NCBI RefSeq assembly: GCF_001683335.1
Contig: NZ_CP016201.1
Location: 2,270,953 to 2,317,909, forward strand
Origin: Selenomonas sp. oral taxon 126
Lineage (GTDB): Bacteria; Bacillota; Negativicutes; Selenomonadales; Selenomonadaceae
Direction of reading: 5' to 3'
DNA: 46,957 nt
In this document: piece by piece, positions 22,410 through 30,855 of the stretch
How positions within the stretch are numbered: position 1 is the first letter of the stretch
How the letters are laid out: each line of letters begins with the position of its first letter
Position numbers and translations under genes: made by a program
Notes under the pieces: generated by a model
Database searches by the model: none
The model's input: the letters and a program-made list of their open reading frames with translations, nothing else
Told to the model about the DNA's origin: nothing

Positions 22410-23891
22410 TTGTCACAGGAAAAAGGATCTCATGCGGTGCAGAGCAGCACGTTCATCAAATATGCGGGGGGCGTATTCGCGCTGTCCTTTCTGCTCGTCT
22501 GCGGTATCTACTATGCGAGTACATACTTTATGTCCGGCTCGCTGCGCGATGTGAATGCATTCGCCGATCTGCCGGAGAATGAGCTCGGCTATGTGCTCAT
22601 CATGGGGGTCGATCACAGGGAAGAGGATGTCGGCCGCAGCGATACGCTGATGCTTGCCGCCGTCGATGAGGAGCATGGGCGCGCGGCGCTGCTCTCGATC
22701 CCGCGCGATACGCGCATTGAGGTCGGCAGCTACGGCTACGACAAGATCAACCATGCCTATGCGTTCGGCGGGCACGAGATGACGCTCGCCTCGGTCAGCG
22801 CACTCGTGGGCGTTCCCGTCACGCATTACATCCTGATCGACACCTCGGCGTTCGAGCGGATTGTGGATGCGGTCGGCGGCGTGGACATCGATGTCGAGAA
22901 GCGGATGTACTACGAGGATCCGTGGGACGACAACGGCGGTCTCGTGATCGACCTGCAGGCGGGGGAGCAGCATATGGACGGCGCACAGGCGATACAGTAC
23001 GTGCGCTATCGCGACGGCGAGGGCGACATCGGGCGCATTGGTCGGCAGCAGCATTTCATGCGCGCACTCCTGGCGCAGTTCCTCTCGCCGCAGGTGCTCC
23101 CGCGCCTTGCAGCGGTCGTGGATGAGGTGAAGAATGCGGTCGATACGGATCTGACGACGCGTCAGCTGCTGACCCTCGCGGCGCGGCTGAGGGACATGGA
23201 GGAGGGCGGCATCTCCATGCAGATGGTCGCGGGGACGCCTGCCTATCTCGGCGATGTGAGCTATTGGATTCCCGACCTCGTGGAGACGCGCAGGGCGCTC
23301 TTTGCAGGTGTGGGCAAGGAGATGTCCAAGCGTATGCAGGAGGCGGCGGAGAAGGACGCTGGCGCCTATCGGAAGGATATGCCGGAGCGGCTGCGGATCA
23401 TGGCAGAGGAGGATGAAAAGGCGCTGCTGCCATCATCCGAGGAGCTGCTCGCAGAGGGCGACCGCGTGATCGGCGCGCAGCGTGCAGAGCGCAATGCGGC
23501 GCAGAAAAAGGAAACAGAGCAGGCGCAGGAGCAGGAGCGGCAGGAAGCTGCACCGCCCAAGGAGAGCGCCAAGGAGCGCAGCAATGAAAGCACGAGTGCG
23601 GACGATATCTCCGTTATGATTATCAATGCGAGCGGGATCGACGGTGCGGGCGCGGAGATTGCGGATGCACTGCGCGCAAGGGGATTCCGCATATCGAGTG
23701 TGGAGACGGGGAATGCGTCTGATCGTCCCAAGACTGCCGTTATGACGGCAGAGGAACACGTGAATCAATTCTACGGCATGCCGTTCACCTGCGTCATCAT
23801 GCCCGTCGACGGGGCGGGTGAGCGACAGGCGATTGTCATCATCGGGCGCGACTATCGCCCCGAGGCTGTGCACGAGGATGGAGAAGAGTGA
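22410..23891 (+). CDS. LytR-CpsA-Psr (LCP) family cell-envelope protein with LytR_C domain
   Basis: This 493-residue membrane-anchored protein begins with a short cytoplasmic segment and one transmembrane helix (FALSFLLVCGIYYASTYFM). The LCP catalytic domain shows GYVLIMGVDHREEDVGRSDT, LLSIPRDTRIEV, the conserved YDKINHAYAFGG, and VRYRDGEGDIGRIGRQQHFM. LCP enzymes transfer lipid-linked glycopolymers onto peptidoglycan or protein in the envelope. A Glu/Lys/Gln-rich linker leads to a C-terminal LytR_C domain starting ISVMIINASGIDGAGAEIA. The TTG at 22410 is chosen from the promoter and GGGAGAGGA. A GTG at 22437 is the alternative, and an ATG at 22269 lies upstream of the promoter. Confidence 0.9.
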   Translation: MSQEKGSHAVQSSTFIKYAGGVFALSFLLVCGIYYASTYFMSGSLRDVNAFADLPENELGYVLIMGVDHREEDVGRSDTLMLAAVDEEHGRAALLSIPRDTRIEVGSYGYDKINHAYAFGGHEMTLASVSALVGVPVTHYILIDTSAFERIVDAVGGVDIDVEKRMYYEDPWDDNGGLVIDLQAGEQHMDGAQAIQYVRYRDGEGDIGRIGRQQHFMRALLAQFLSPQVLPRLAAVVDEVKNAVDTDLTTRQLLTLAARLRDMEEGGISMQMVAGTPAYLGDVSYWIPDLVETRRALFAGVGKEMSKRMQEAAEKDAGAYRKDMPERLRIMAEEDEKALLPSSEELLAEGDRVIGAQRAERNAAQKKETEQAQEQERQEAAPPKESAKERSNESTSADDISVMIINASGIDGAGAEIADALRARGFRISSVETGNASDRPKTAVMTAEEHVNQFYGMPFTCVIMPVDGAGERQAIVIIGRDYRPEAVHEDGEE

Positions 23892-23892
23892 T

Positions 23893-25806
23893 ATGGGGAG
23901 TTTGAAGGTCATTGGTCTCGAAAAGGCGTACGGCATACGTACGCTCTTTTCGCATGTGAATTTCGAGGTGCAGCGCGGGGACAAGGTGGGGCTGGTCGGC
24001 GCGAACGGCACGGGCAAGACGACGCTCATGCGCATCCTGCTCGGACGCGAGGAGCATGACGGCGGGCAGATCGTGATGGATCGCGCGGACACGGTCGGCT
24101 ATGTCGAGCAGCAGGCGGCGTTCACACACGATACGCTCTACGATGAGCTGCGCAGCGCGTTCTCCGACCTCATTGCGCTCCGTGCGGAGAAGGAGCGCAT
24201 GGAGCACGCGATTGCGGCGGGGGCAGCGGGCGCAGAGGAGCTTGCCGCATACGGGAATCTCGTGACGCGCTTCGAGGCGATGGACGGCTACGACTTCGAG
24301 AGCCGCATTCGCCGCGTGGCGTTTGGGCTCGGCTTCTCCGAGGCGGATCTTGCGAAGGATGTGCGCCATTTCTCGGGCGGGCAGACGACGCGTATCTGCC
24401 TGGCGAAGGCGCTCCTTCGTGAGCCGGACTTTCTCTTCCTCGATGAGCCGACGAACCATCTCGACATCGGCATGATCGAGTGGCTCGAAAAGTTCCTGCA
24501 GTCCTATCGCGGCGGCGTCCTCCTGATCTCGCATGACCGCTATTTCCTCGACCGCGTTGCAACGCGCATTCTGGAACTCGACCACGCGGAGGTGACGGCG
24601 TACACGGGCAACTACACGCACTATATGCGCGTGAAGAACGACCGCCGCGCGGCACTCCTGAGCGCCTATGAGAAGCAGCAGGCGCAGATCAGGAAGACGG
24701 AGGAGTACATCAGCCGCTATCGCGCAGGGATTAAGGCAAAGCAGGCGCGCGGGCGGCAGAGTCAGCTGAACCGCCTCGAGCGCATTGTGCTCCCGCCCGA
24801 GGCGGCGCGCTTCAAGTATTTCGCCTTTACAAAGCCGACGGAGTGCGCGCAGCGCGTGGCAGAGATGGAGGACATCACGTTCGCCTATCCCGGCGGGGCG
24901 CGCGTGCTCGACCGCATTTCGCTCCTCATCCGCAAGGGCGACGGCGTGGCGCTGATCGGGGAGAACGGCGTCGGCAAGACGACGCTCCTGCAGATTCTCG
25001 TCGGCGAGCTTGAGGCGGGCGGGCGCGTGAAGATCGGCAGCCGCGTCAAGATCGGCTATTTCTCTCAGCAGCACGAGGGGCTTGATCCCTCCAAGACGAT
25101 ACTCGATGAGATCTGCTATACGTACGGACTGGACGAGGAGACGGCGCGCGGCTATCTGGGTGCGTTTCTCTTCCACGGCGACGACGTGCAGCGGCTCATC
25201 GGGGCACTCTCGGGCGGTGAGCAGGCGCGCGTGGCATTTCTGAAGCTCATGCTGACGGGCGCAAATTTCCTTGTACTGGATGAGCCGACGAACCATCTCG
25301 ACATCCCTGCGCGCGAGGCGGTCGAGGAGGCGCTGATGGCGTTTCCGGGGACGTTCATCGCCGTGTCGCATGACCGCTATTTTCTCGATAAGACGGCGAA
25401 CTGCACGCTCGAGCTGAGTGACGGAAAGATCACGGAGTATCTCGGCAACTACAGTTACTATCTGATGAAGAAGGAAGCCGAGGCGGAGGAGGCGGCAGAG
25501 GAGCGCCCTGCGGAGAAGAGGGAACGCTCCGCCCCCGCACAGGAACAGCCGCGTGCGGAGAAGACGGCGCCCAAGGCGGCTGTGCACAGCGCCATTCCTG
25601 CGGCGCGACGGCAGGAGATGCTCGAGCGCACGGAGGCGGAGATCGCGATGGCGGAGGCGGAGCTGAAGGGGCTCGAGTACGAGATGAACCGACCAGAGAC
25701 CCAGCTCGATCCCGCGCGCAGCCGCGCGATTGCCGAGGCGTATGCGGCAAAGGAGCTCGAGATCATGCAGCGCTATGAGAAGTGGGAACAGCTGACGGAG
25801 GCGTGA
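23893..25806 (+). CDS. ABC-F family ATPase (Uup/EttA-like)
   Basis: The 637-residue protein has two ABC domains on one chain and no membrane segment, as in ABC-F proteins that act on ribosomes. Domain 1 has Walker A GANGTGKTT, signature FSGGQTTRICLAKALL and Walker B FLFLDEPTNHLDIGM. Domain 2 has GENGVGKTT, LSGGEQARVAFLKLML and FLVLDEPTNHLDIPA. Between them is the basic interdomain linker (KNDRRAALLSAYEKQQAQI, GRQSQLNRLERI). A charged C-terminal coiled coil (residues about 560-637) is the Uup-like extension. The ATG at 23893 is one base after the LCP stop. The family helps stalled or initiating ribosomes, and some members give antibiotic resistance. A resistance role cannot be read from sequence alone. 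Confidence 0.9.
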   Translation: MGSLKVIGLEKAYGIRTLFSHVNFEVQRGDKVGLVGANGTGKTTLMRILLGREEHDGGQIVMDRADTVGYVEQQAAFTHDTLYDELRSAFSDLIALRAEKERMEHAIAAGAAGAEELAAYGNLVTRFEAMDGYDFESRIRRVAFGLGFSEADLAKDVRHFSGGQTTRICLAKALLREPDFLFLDEPTNHLDIGMIEWLEKFLQSYRGGVLLISHDRYFLDRVATRILELDHAEVTAYTGNYTHYMRVKNDRRAALLSAYEKQQAQIRKTEEYISRYRAGIKAKQARGRQSQLNRLERIVLPPEAARFKYFAFTKPTECAQRVAEMEDITFAYPGGARVLDRISLLIRKGDGVALIGENGVGKTTLLQILVGELEAGGRVKIGSRVKIGYFSQQHEGLDPSKTILDEICYTYGLDEETARGYLGAFLFHGDDVQRLIGALSGGEQARVAFLKLMLTGANFLVLDEPTNHLDIPAREAVEEALMAFPGTFIAVSHDRYFLDKTANCTLELSDGKITEYLGNYSYYLMKKEAEAEEAAEERPAEKRERSAPAQEQPRAEKTAPKAAVHSAIPAARRQEMLERTEAEIAMAEAELKGLEYEMNRPETQLDPARSRAIAEAYAAKELEIMQRYEKWEQLTEA

Positions 25807-25807
25807 C

Positions 25808-27976
25808 ATGGAATTTCAGCAAAATCTTGGCTTTCACTCCGCCGAGGAAGAGCTGACAGGTGTTGTCGATCATATCATCTTTTCCGCAGGGGACGGCGCG
25901 TTCTCCGTCTTTCGTCTGCGCCTCGCGCAGCAGGGGAAGTGCACCGCGACGGTGCGCGGGGCGGCGCCCCTCGTCGGTCAGGAGATACACCTCACGGGCA
26001 GCTGGGTCACGCATCCGCGCTTCGGGCGGCAGTTCCAGGCGCAGCGCATGCGCGTGAGTGCGCCCACGAGTGCGGCGGGCATTGAGCGCTTTCTCGCCTC
26101 CGGCACGATCGACGGCGTCGGTCCTGCGATGGCGCGACGCATTGTGGAGCGATTCGGCGCGGAGGCGCTGCAGGTCATCGAGCGCGCGCCGAGCCGCCTG
26201 AGAGAGGTCGCGGGTATCGGGCCGAAGACCGTGGAGAAGATTGTCGCCTCCTATATGAGGCAGTCCGAGCTCAGGGACATCATGCTCTGGCTCGAGGAGC
26301 ACGGCGTCACGGGTGCATATGCCACGCGCATTTTCAAGGCGTACGGCTCACTCGCCATTGAGGTGATGGAGAAGGCACCCTACCGCCTCGCGCAGGAGAT
26401 CGACGGCATCGGCTTTATCACGGCAGATACCATCGCCGTCGCCGCAGGATGGGAGAAGAATTCCTCCGAGCGCATTGCGGCGGGGCTCTCCTATGAGCTC
26501 ACGCAGATCTCCTCGGGCGGGCACTGCTGCATCCCCGAATCCATGCTTGCGGATCGCGCGGCGCAGCGGCTCGGCGTTGCGCGGAGCGAGGTCATGGAGA
26601 TCATCAGCCGCGAGGTGAAGATGAGCCGCCTCTACGCCGTGGATGAGATGGGGGAGCGGCTGATCTACGCGCCGCAGCTCTATAAGGCGGAGGAAATGAC
26701 GGCACGCCTTCTCCTCATGCTGCAGAAGAAGGCGGATCACATTCATGTGCACGATGCGGAGTCTCTCGTTGCCGCATGGGAGGCAGCTCATGCGGTCAGC
26801 CTTGCCCCCGCACAGCGCGAGGCGGTCGTTGCCGCGCTCACGCACGGCGTCCTCGTCCTGACGGGCGGTCCCGGTACGGGCAAGACCACCGTTGTGCGCA
26901 GCATGATCGACATCCTCGGCGCACAGGGGCTTGAGATTCTGCTCGGAGCGCCGACAGGGCGCGCGGCGAAGCGACTCGCGGAGGCGACGGGCTGCCCTGC
27001 CGCGACCGTGCACCGCATGCTCGAGGCACAGGGGCGGGAGGACGGCGAGATGCGCTTCGGGCGCGACGCTGAGACGCAGCTCGAGGCGGATGTCATCATC
27101 ATCGACGAGGTGTCGATGATGGACATTGTGCTTATGCAGCATCTCCTTACCGCAGTTCTTCCCGGTACGCACGTGATCCTTGTCGGCGACGTGGATCAGC
27201 TGCCCGCCGTCGGCCCCGGCTCCGTGCTCAAGGACATCCTGCGCTCGCAGGTCATTCCGAGCGTCCGCCTCACGGAGATCTTTCGCCAGAACAATACGGG
27301 TACAATCGTGCTGAACGCACACGCGATCAACGCGGGGCGCGTGCCCTCGTTTACCGAGGCGGATTTCACCTTTGTCCCCGCCGTCTCGAGCGAGGACGCC
27401 GCCGCGCAGGTCGTTGCGCTCTGCACGCGGCTGCTGCGCGCGGGGACGGGGCTCATGGATCTGCAGGTGCTCTCGCCCATGCGGCGCGAGGCGTGCGGCG
27501 TCGATCTGCTCAACCGCAGTTTGCAGAATGCGCTCAATCCTGCGGGCACGGGCAAGGATGAGGCGTTGGGCTTCCGCCTCGGCGACAAGGTCATGCAGAC
27601 GCGGAACGACTACACGAAGAACGTATTCAACGGCGACATCGGGCGCATCACGCGGATTGACTCCGAGCACATGGTTGTGACCTTTGCGGAGGATATGGAC
27701 ATTCCCTATACGCGCGATGAGTTCGGCGCACTCACGCTCGCCTATGCGATGAGCGTGCACAAGAGTCAGGGCAGCGAGTACGACATCGTGATCCTGCCGC
27801 TCGTGCGCGCGCATCACATCATGCTGCAGCGCAACCTGCTCTACACCGCCGTCACGCGTGCGAAGAAGGGCGTCATCATCGTCGGCGACCGCACGGCGCT
27901 CTTTGCGGCGGTCAGCAACGACCGCACACGCCGCCGCTACACCCTCCTCGCAGAGCGGCTGGCGGAGAGAATTTGA
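25808..27976 (+). CDS. recD2: ATP-dependent RecD2-like DNA helicase
   Basis: The 722-residue protein has the RecD2 layout. An N-terminal OB-like region (LTGVVDHIIFSAGDGAFSVF) is followed by tandem helix-hairpin-helix repeats (TIDGVGPAMARRIVERFG, VAGIGPKTVEKIV, EIDGIGFITADTIA). SF1 helicase motifs come next: motif I LTGGPGTGKTTVVRSM, motif II VIIIDEVSMMDI, motif III HVILVGDVDQLPAVGPG, and the motif V/VI region YAMSVHKSQGSEYD and LLYTAVTRAKKGV. RecD2 unwinds DNA 5' to 3' and acts in repair outside RecBCD. It starts one base after the ABC-F stop and ends directly before a strong terminator, so LCP, ABC-F and recD2 likely share a transcript. Confidence 0.93.
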   Translation: MEFQQNLGFHSAEEELTGVVDHIIFSAGDGAFSVFRLRLAQQGKCTATVRGAAPLVGQEIHLTGSWVTHPRFGRQFQAQRMRVSAPTSAAGIERFLASGTIDGVGPAMARRIVERFGAEALQVIERAPSRLREVAGIGPKTVEKIVASYMRQSELRDIMLWLEEHGVTGAYATRIFKAYGSLAIEVMEKAPYRLAQEIDGIGFITADTIAVAAGWEKNSSERIAAGLSYELTQISSGGHCCIPESMLADRAAQRLGVARSEVMEIISREVKMSRLYAVDEMGERLIYAPQLYKAEEMTARLLLMLQKKADHIHVHDAESLVAAWEAAHAVSLAPAQREAVVAALTHGVLVLTGGPGTGKTTVVRSMIDILGAQGLEILLGAPTGRAAKRLAEATGCPAATVHRMLEAQGREDGEMRFGRDAETQLEADVIIIDEVSMMDIVLMQHLLTAVLPGTHVILVGDVDQLPAVGPGSVLKDILRSQVIPSVRLTEIFRQNNTGTIVLNAHAINAGRVPSFTEADFTFVPAVSSEDAAAQVVALCTRLLRAGTGLMDLQVLSPMRREACGVDLLNRSLQNALNPAGTGKDEALGFRLGDKVMQTRNDYTKNVFNGDIGRITRIDSEHMVVTFAEDMDIPYTRDEFGALTLAYAMSVHKSQGSEYDIVILPLVRAHHIMLQRNLLYTAVTRAKKGVIIVGDRTALFAAVSNDRTRRRYTLLAERLAERI

Positions 27977-28018
27977 CCACGAAAAAAACCCCCACATGGG
28001 GGGCTTTTTTGTTCGTGG
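27977..28018. terminator. Bidirectional terminator between recD2 and the small exported protein gene
   Basis: CCACGAA (27977-27983) pairs with TTCGTGG (28012-28018). Inside this, A-run, CCCCC, ACAT, GGGGG and T-run form a stem that works from both strands, serving the convergent genes. Confidence 0.92.
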
Positions 28019-28036
28019 TGTAATTGGACGACCTTC

Positions 28037-28276
28037 TCAGTAGCCGGTCTCCTGGTAGTAGTTGCCTTCGTCATCCTCGGCGTAGACGGCGTAGTTTCCG
28101 TCCTCGTCCACAGCAACAGCAGCGACGTTTCCTTCATCGTCTGCGACAGCATAGACGTAGTTGCCGTTTTCGTCGTAGCCCTCGTACTCGTACTCGTCAG
28201 CCGAGGCGATGCCCATCGTGCCGAGCATGAATGCACAGGAAGCCACGACCGCACATGCCTTCATCCATTTCTTCAT
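28037..28276 (-). CDS. Small exported acidic protein with 11-residue DxxGN repeats
   Basis: This 79-residue protein has a clear signal peptide (MKKWMKACAVVASCAFMLG, cleavage likely after IASA). The mature part of about 53 residues is very acidic and rich in Tyr, Val and Ala, with no Lys, Arg or Cys. After DEYEYEGY it consists of four units of 11 residues: DENGNYVYAVA, DDEGNVAAVAV, DEDGNYAVYAE and DDEGNYYQETG. I do not recognise a family. The DxDGN pattern recalls calcium-binding loops, but that is only a resemblance. AAAGGAGAG precedes the ATG. Promoter element C lies upstream, the same element as at tpsB and the clostripain-like lipoprotein gene. It probably works in the periplasm or at the surface. 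Confidence 0.82.
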   Translation of the reverse strand: MKKWMKACAVVASCAFMLGTMGIASADEYEYEGYDENGNYVYAVADDEGNVAAVAVDEDGNYAVYAEDDEGNYYQETGY

Positions 28277-28311
28277 TGGTATCTCTCCTTTGATAATATC
28301 ATTATGACACT

Positions 28312-28342
28312 AAGGAAGCACTGATAACATCTGCGATTCCCA
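28312..28342. repeat. Minimal 31-base copy of the foldback element ends
   Basis: AAGGAAGCACTGATAA (28312-28327) is almost directly joined to CTGCGATTCCC. These match the left and right ends of the 165-base element at 28481-28645. It looks like an internally deleted copy. It falls in the 5' untranslated region of the small exported protein gene. Confidence 0.65.
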
Positions 28343-28347
28343 AACGC

Positions 28348-28376
28348 ATTATCACAAAATGGGGGGAGGATTGCAA
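28348..28376 (-). promoter_or_regulatory. Promoter of the small exported protein gene
   Basis: On the - strand TTGCAA (28376 to 28371), 17 bases, then GATAAT (28353 to 28348). It lies exactly 10 bp after the second repeat of element C. Confidence 0.7.
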
Positions 28377-28386
28377 TAGATTTACA

Positions 28387-28417
28387 GAAAGTGATGCAAT
28401 CATACAGGAAAGTGATG
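28387..28417 (-). repeat. Tandem CATCRCTTTC promoter element, copy C
   Basis: On the - strand CATCACTTTC occurs at 28417-28408 and again at 28396-28387, exactly 21 bp apart. It points towards the small exported protein gene. Confidence 0.85.
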
Positions 28418-28480
28418 TACTTTACAAATTATTATCCGTTAAATGTCGATTAGAATGGATTTTTCTTGTACCTCTGTTCT

Positions 28481-28645
28481 AGGGAAGCACTGATAAATTC
28501 AGCACCGCCATCTTAGCGCATCTTTTTTGCCCGCACTTCGTCGGCAAATCCTCCACAGAGCCCCACTCTGCGTCCGGTTTGCCTCCTCGTTCGGACGAAA
28601 AAATCTGCGCCAATCTGACGGACTTCATTTTATCAGCGATTCCCT
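28481..28645. mobile_element. MITE-like foldback element
   Basis: AGGGAAGCACTGATAAA (28481-28497) and TTTATCAGCGATTCCCT (28629-28645) are terminal inverted repeats matching at 15 of 17 positions. The 131 bases between them are themselves roughly palindromic (GCGCATCTTTTTT near the left, AAAAAATCTGCGC near the right, CAGAG/CTCTG in the centre). There is no transposase, so it would be non-autonomous. A TA dinucleotide at both outer edges may be the target duplication. Confidence 0.7.
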
Positions 28646-28650
28646 AAATC

Positions 28651-28681
28651 CATCACTTTCATGTAAGAAATCGTCACTTTC
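28651..28681 (+). repeat. Tandem CATCRCTTTC promoter element, copy D
   Basis: CATCACTTTC (28651-28660) and CGTCACTTTC (28672-28681) are 21 bp apart. The element points towards the clostripain-family gene and lies 5 bases beyond the foldback element. Confidence 0.85.
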
Positions 28682-28691
28682 CGTAATTCTA

Positions 28692-28720
28692 TTGTGGGAA
28701 GTCTTTTTTTTTGCAATAAT
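28692..28720 (+). promoter_or_regulatory. Promoter of the clostripain-family lipoprotein gene
   Basis: TTGTGG (28692-28697), 17 bases, then AATAAT (28715-28720), exactly 10 bp after element D. Both boxes are weak, which fits dependence on an activator. Confidence 0.65.
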
Positions 28721-28759
28721 TAAAGAAGCATTCAAAAAATGAAGGGAGATGCAGTCAGT

Positions 28760-30751
28760 ATGCAGGAGCGTTTTCGTACGTTGCGCCTTGTGCTCACATT
28801 CTTGTTCATTACGCTCATTTTTTCGAGCTGTGCGGATGAAGAGGTGACCAAGGCGGGGTCGCGTTTTCCAAATGTTTACAGCAGCGATGACTCTTGGCTT
28901 ATCTCGTGGTACGTCTGCGGCTCGGATCTCGAGTCGGAGTACGGCGCTGCCTCGGCAGATATCGAGGAGCTGCTCGAGACGGAGCTGCCGCCGAATGTGC
29001 GCGTGCTGATCCTCGCGGGCGGGACGCGTGAATGGCAGAACGATATGTTCCGCTCCAATGTGGGGAATCTCTATCTCTACGATTCGGACGGACTCCATCA
29101 GCTTGACACGATGAAGAACGCCGATATGGGCAATGCGCGGACGTTGGAGAATTTCCTGCGCTATGGCAGGGAGAACTTCTCTGCCGATCACAATGTATTC
29201 GTGTTCTGGGATCATGGCGGCGGAAGCGCTGCGGGTGTCTGTGCCGATGAACGGACGGAGAATATGCTGCGTCTCAACGATATACATGAGGCATTCTCTG
29301 CGGTCTATGGCGCGAATCCGGCAGAGCCGCCGTTCGAGGTCGTCGGTTTCGATGCCTGTCTGATGGCAAGCTACGAGACGGCGGCGGCGCTCGAGGGCTA
29401 TGCGCGCTATATGGTGGCGTCGGAGGAGATGGAGCCGGGCAACGGTTGGAACTACGACGCATGGGTCGGTGCGCTCGCTGCCAATCCCGCGATGGGCGGT
29501 GCCGCCATCGGCGAGGTGATCTGCGATACTTATATGACGGGATGTGTGGAGGAGGATACGGAGGAGGAGGCGACGCTCTCCGTGATCGATCTCGCGCGTC
29601 TGCCGGCGCTGCGCTCTGCCTACGAGACATACAGCCGCGAGGCACTCGCACGGGCAGGCAGTCTGTCGCCCGCATTCTTCTCTGCGCTTGACCGCGCGGC
29701 GCAGCGTGCCGAGAACTACGGCGGCAATACGCGTGAGATGGGCTATGCGAATATGGTCGATCTCGCGGGACTGGCGCGGGAGACGACGCGCGAACTGCCG
29801 AGCGGGGCGGCGCTCGTACAGGCGGTTGACGATACCTGTATCTACAAGGTGCACGGCGACTACCGCAGACGCGGCGGCGGCATTTCGTCCTACTACTCCT
29901 ACGATGGGGACGAGGAAGGCTTCTCTGTCTACGCGGAGCAGGATGCGGCGCTGCTTTCGCAGAAATGTCTGCTCTACTGCATGATCTACGGTGAGATGCC
30001 CGAAGAAGCCCGGGACATTCTCGCCGCGTCCCCCGATACGGGGCGGATCGGCGTACTGCCTACGACGCGCAGAAATATCTTTGGAATGGAAGCGTTCGAG
30101 GATCGCGCAGTCGATGTCGATCGAAACGGCAACGCCGTCGTCAGGCTGAGTGCGGCGGAGATGGACATCCTTTCCAGTATCCACTGCAATCTTCTCTACA
30201 TCGGCGCGGAGGAGGATATCATTCTCTACCTCGGCAGTGATGTGAATATCGATGCAGATTGGGACAGGGGGATTTTCAAGGATAATTTTGACGGCACATG
30301 GCCGATGCTCGACGGGCACCCCGTCTTCATCGAGGTCGTGGAGGAGGGGGACGACTACAATCTCTACTCCATTCCGATCAAGCTGAATGGCATGGAGTGC
30401 AATCTCCAGGTCACCTACAGCTACGATGACGGGCAGTATTACATTCTCGGCGCACGGCGCGGCTTGGAGAAAAACGGTATGAGTGACCGCAATCTCATCC
30501 GGCTGAAGCCCGGCGACCGTGTGACGACGATTCACTATGCCATGACTATTTCGGGAGATGACGAGGACTTCATGCCGGTGGAGGTCGATACGTTCCGCAT
30601 TGGCAGTCATCCGACAGTGGCGGACGAGGAGGTTGGCGACGGGACATACGGCTACATGTTTGAATTCCTTGCCCCTGCGGGCGAGAGTGCGCTTTCAAGC
30701 GTTGTAACCTTCGAGATTGGAAACGGTGAGATTATGACTTCGGTTGAGTAG
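28760..30751 (+). CDS. Clostripain-family (peptidase C11) lipoprotein
   Basis: The 663-residue protein has a lipoprotein signal peptide ending IFSSC (Cys24). The peptidase C11 domain follows: SWLISWYVCGSDLESEYGAA near residue 45, catalytic His152 in VFVFWDHGGGSAAG and catalytic Cys200 in VVGFDACLMASYE, the order and spacing of clostripain-like cysteine peptidases. Beyond about residue 400 comes a long C-terminal region of unclear fold, rich in Asp, Glu and Tyr. Clostripains usually cut after Arg. The protein should be anchored in a membrane and act on exported or host proteins. I choose the ATG at 28760 because GGGAG at 28744-28748 precedes it. An ATG at 28739 has no Shine-Dalgarno. The promoter carries element D, shared with tpsB. 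Confidence 0.85.
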   Translation: MQERFRTLRLVLTFLFITLIFSSCADEEVTKAGSRFPNVYSSDDSWLISWYVCGSDLESEYGAASADIEELLETELPPNVRVLILAGGTREWQNDMFRSNVGNLYLYDSDGLHQLDTMKNADMGNARTLENFLRYGRENFSADHNVFVFWDHGGGSAAGVCADERTENMLRLNDIHEAFSAVYGANPAEPPFEVVGFDACLMASYETAAALEGYARYMVASEEMEPGNGWNYDAWVGALAANPAMGGAAIGEVICDTYMTGCVEEDTEEEATLSVIDLARLPALRSAYETYSREALARAGSLSPAFFSALDRAAQRAENYGGNTREMGYANMVDLAGLARETTRELPSGAALVQAVDDTCIYKVHGDYRRRGGGISSYYSYDGDEEGFSVYAEQDAALLSQKCLLYCMIYGEMPEEARDILAASPDTGRIGVLPTTRRNIFGMEAFEDRAVDVDRNGNAVVRLSAAEMDILSSIHCNLLYIGAEEDIILYLGSDVNIDADWDRGIFKDNFDGTWPMLDGHPVFIEVVEEGDDYNLYSIPIKLNGMECNLQVTYSYDDGQYYILGARRGLEKNGMSDRNLIRLKPGDRVTTIHYAMTISGDDEDFMPVEVDTFRIGSHPTVADEEVGDGTYGYMFEFLAPAGESALSSVVTFEIGNGEIMTSVE

Positions 30752-30781
30752 TTATATGCTTGAAAATCTGAATCTGCGCGG

Positions 30782-30810
30782 TTGATTTTTCGCGGTGAAA
30801 ACGCTATAAT
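30782..30810 (+). promoter_or_regulatory. Promoter of the pyr operon
   Basis: TTGATT (30782-30787), 17 bases, then a perfect TATAAT (30805-30810). Transcription should start near 30817 and gives a leader of about 180 bases. Confidence 0.85.
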
Positions 30811-30855
30811 GGGAGCACAAAGGGAGCTGCTGATCCGTCGGTGCTTCCGTACATA

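Larger units (their letters stand above)
28277..28759. other. Divergent AT-rich intergenic region
   Basis: No credible gene is seen in these 483 bases. The region contains, in order, the - strand leader with a 31-base hairpin, the - strand promoter and element C, a 165-base foldback element, element D and the + strand promoter. Confidence 0.75.

Noticed and set aside
23839-25809. 656-codon - strand frame opposite the ABC-F gene
   Set aside because: It is a Leu/Arg-rich shadow with no family features and no start context.
14780-28681. CATCACTTTC repeats as a CRISPR array or phage attachment site
   Set aside because: The repeats occur only in pairs with an 11-base gap and are tied to promoters, without spacers, cas genes or integrase.
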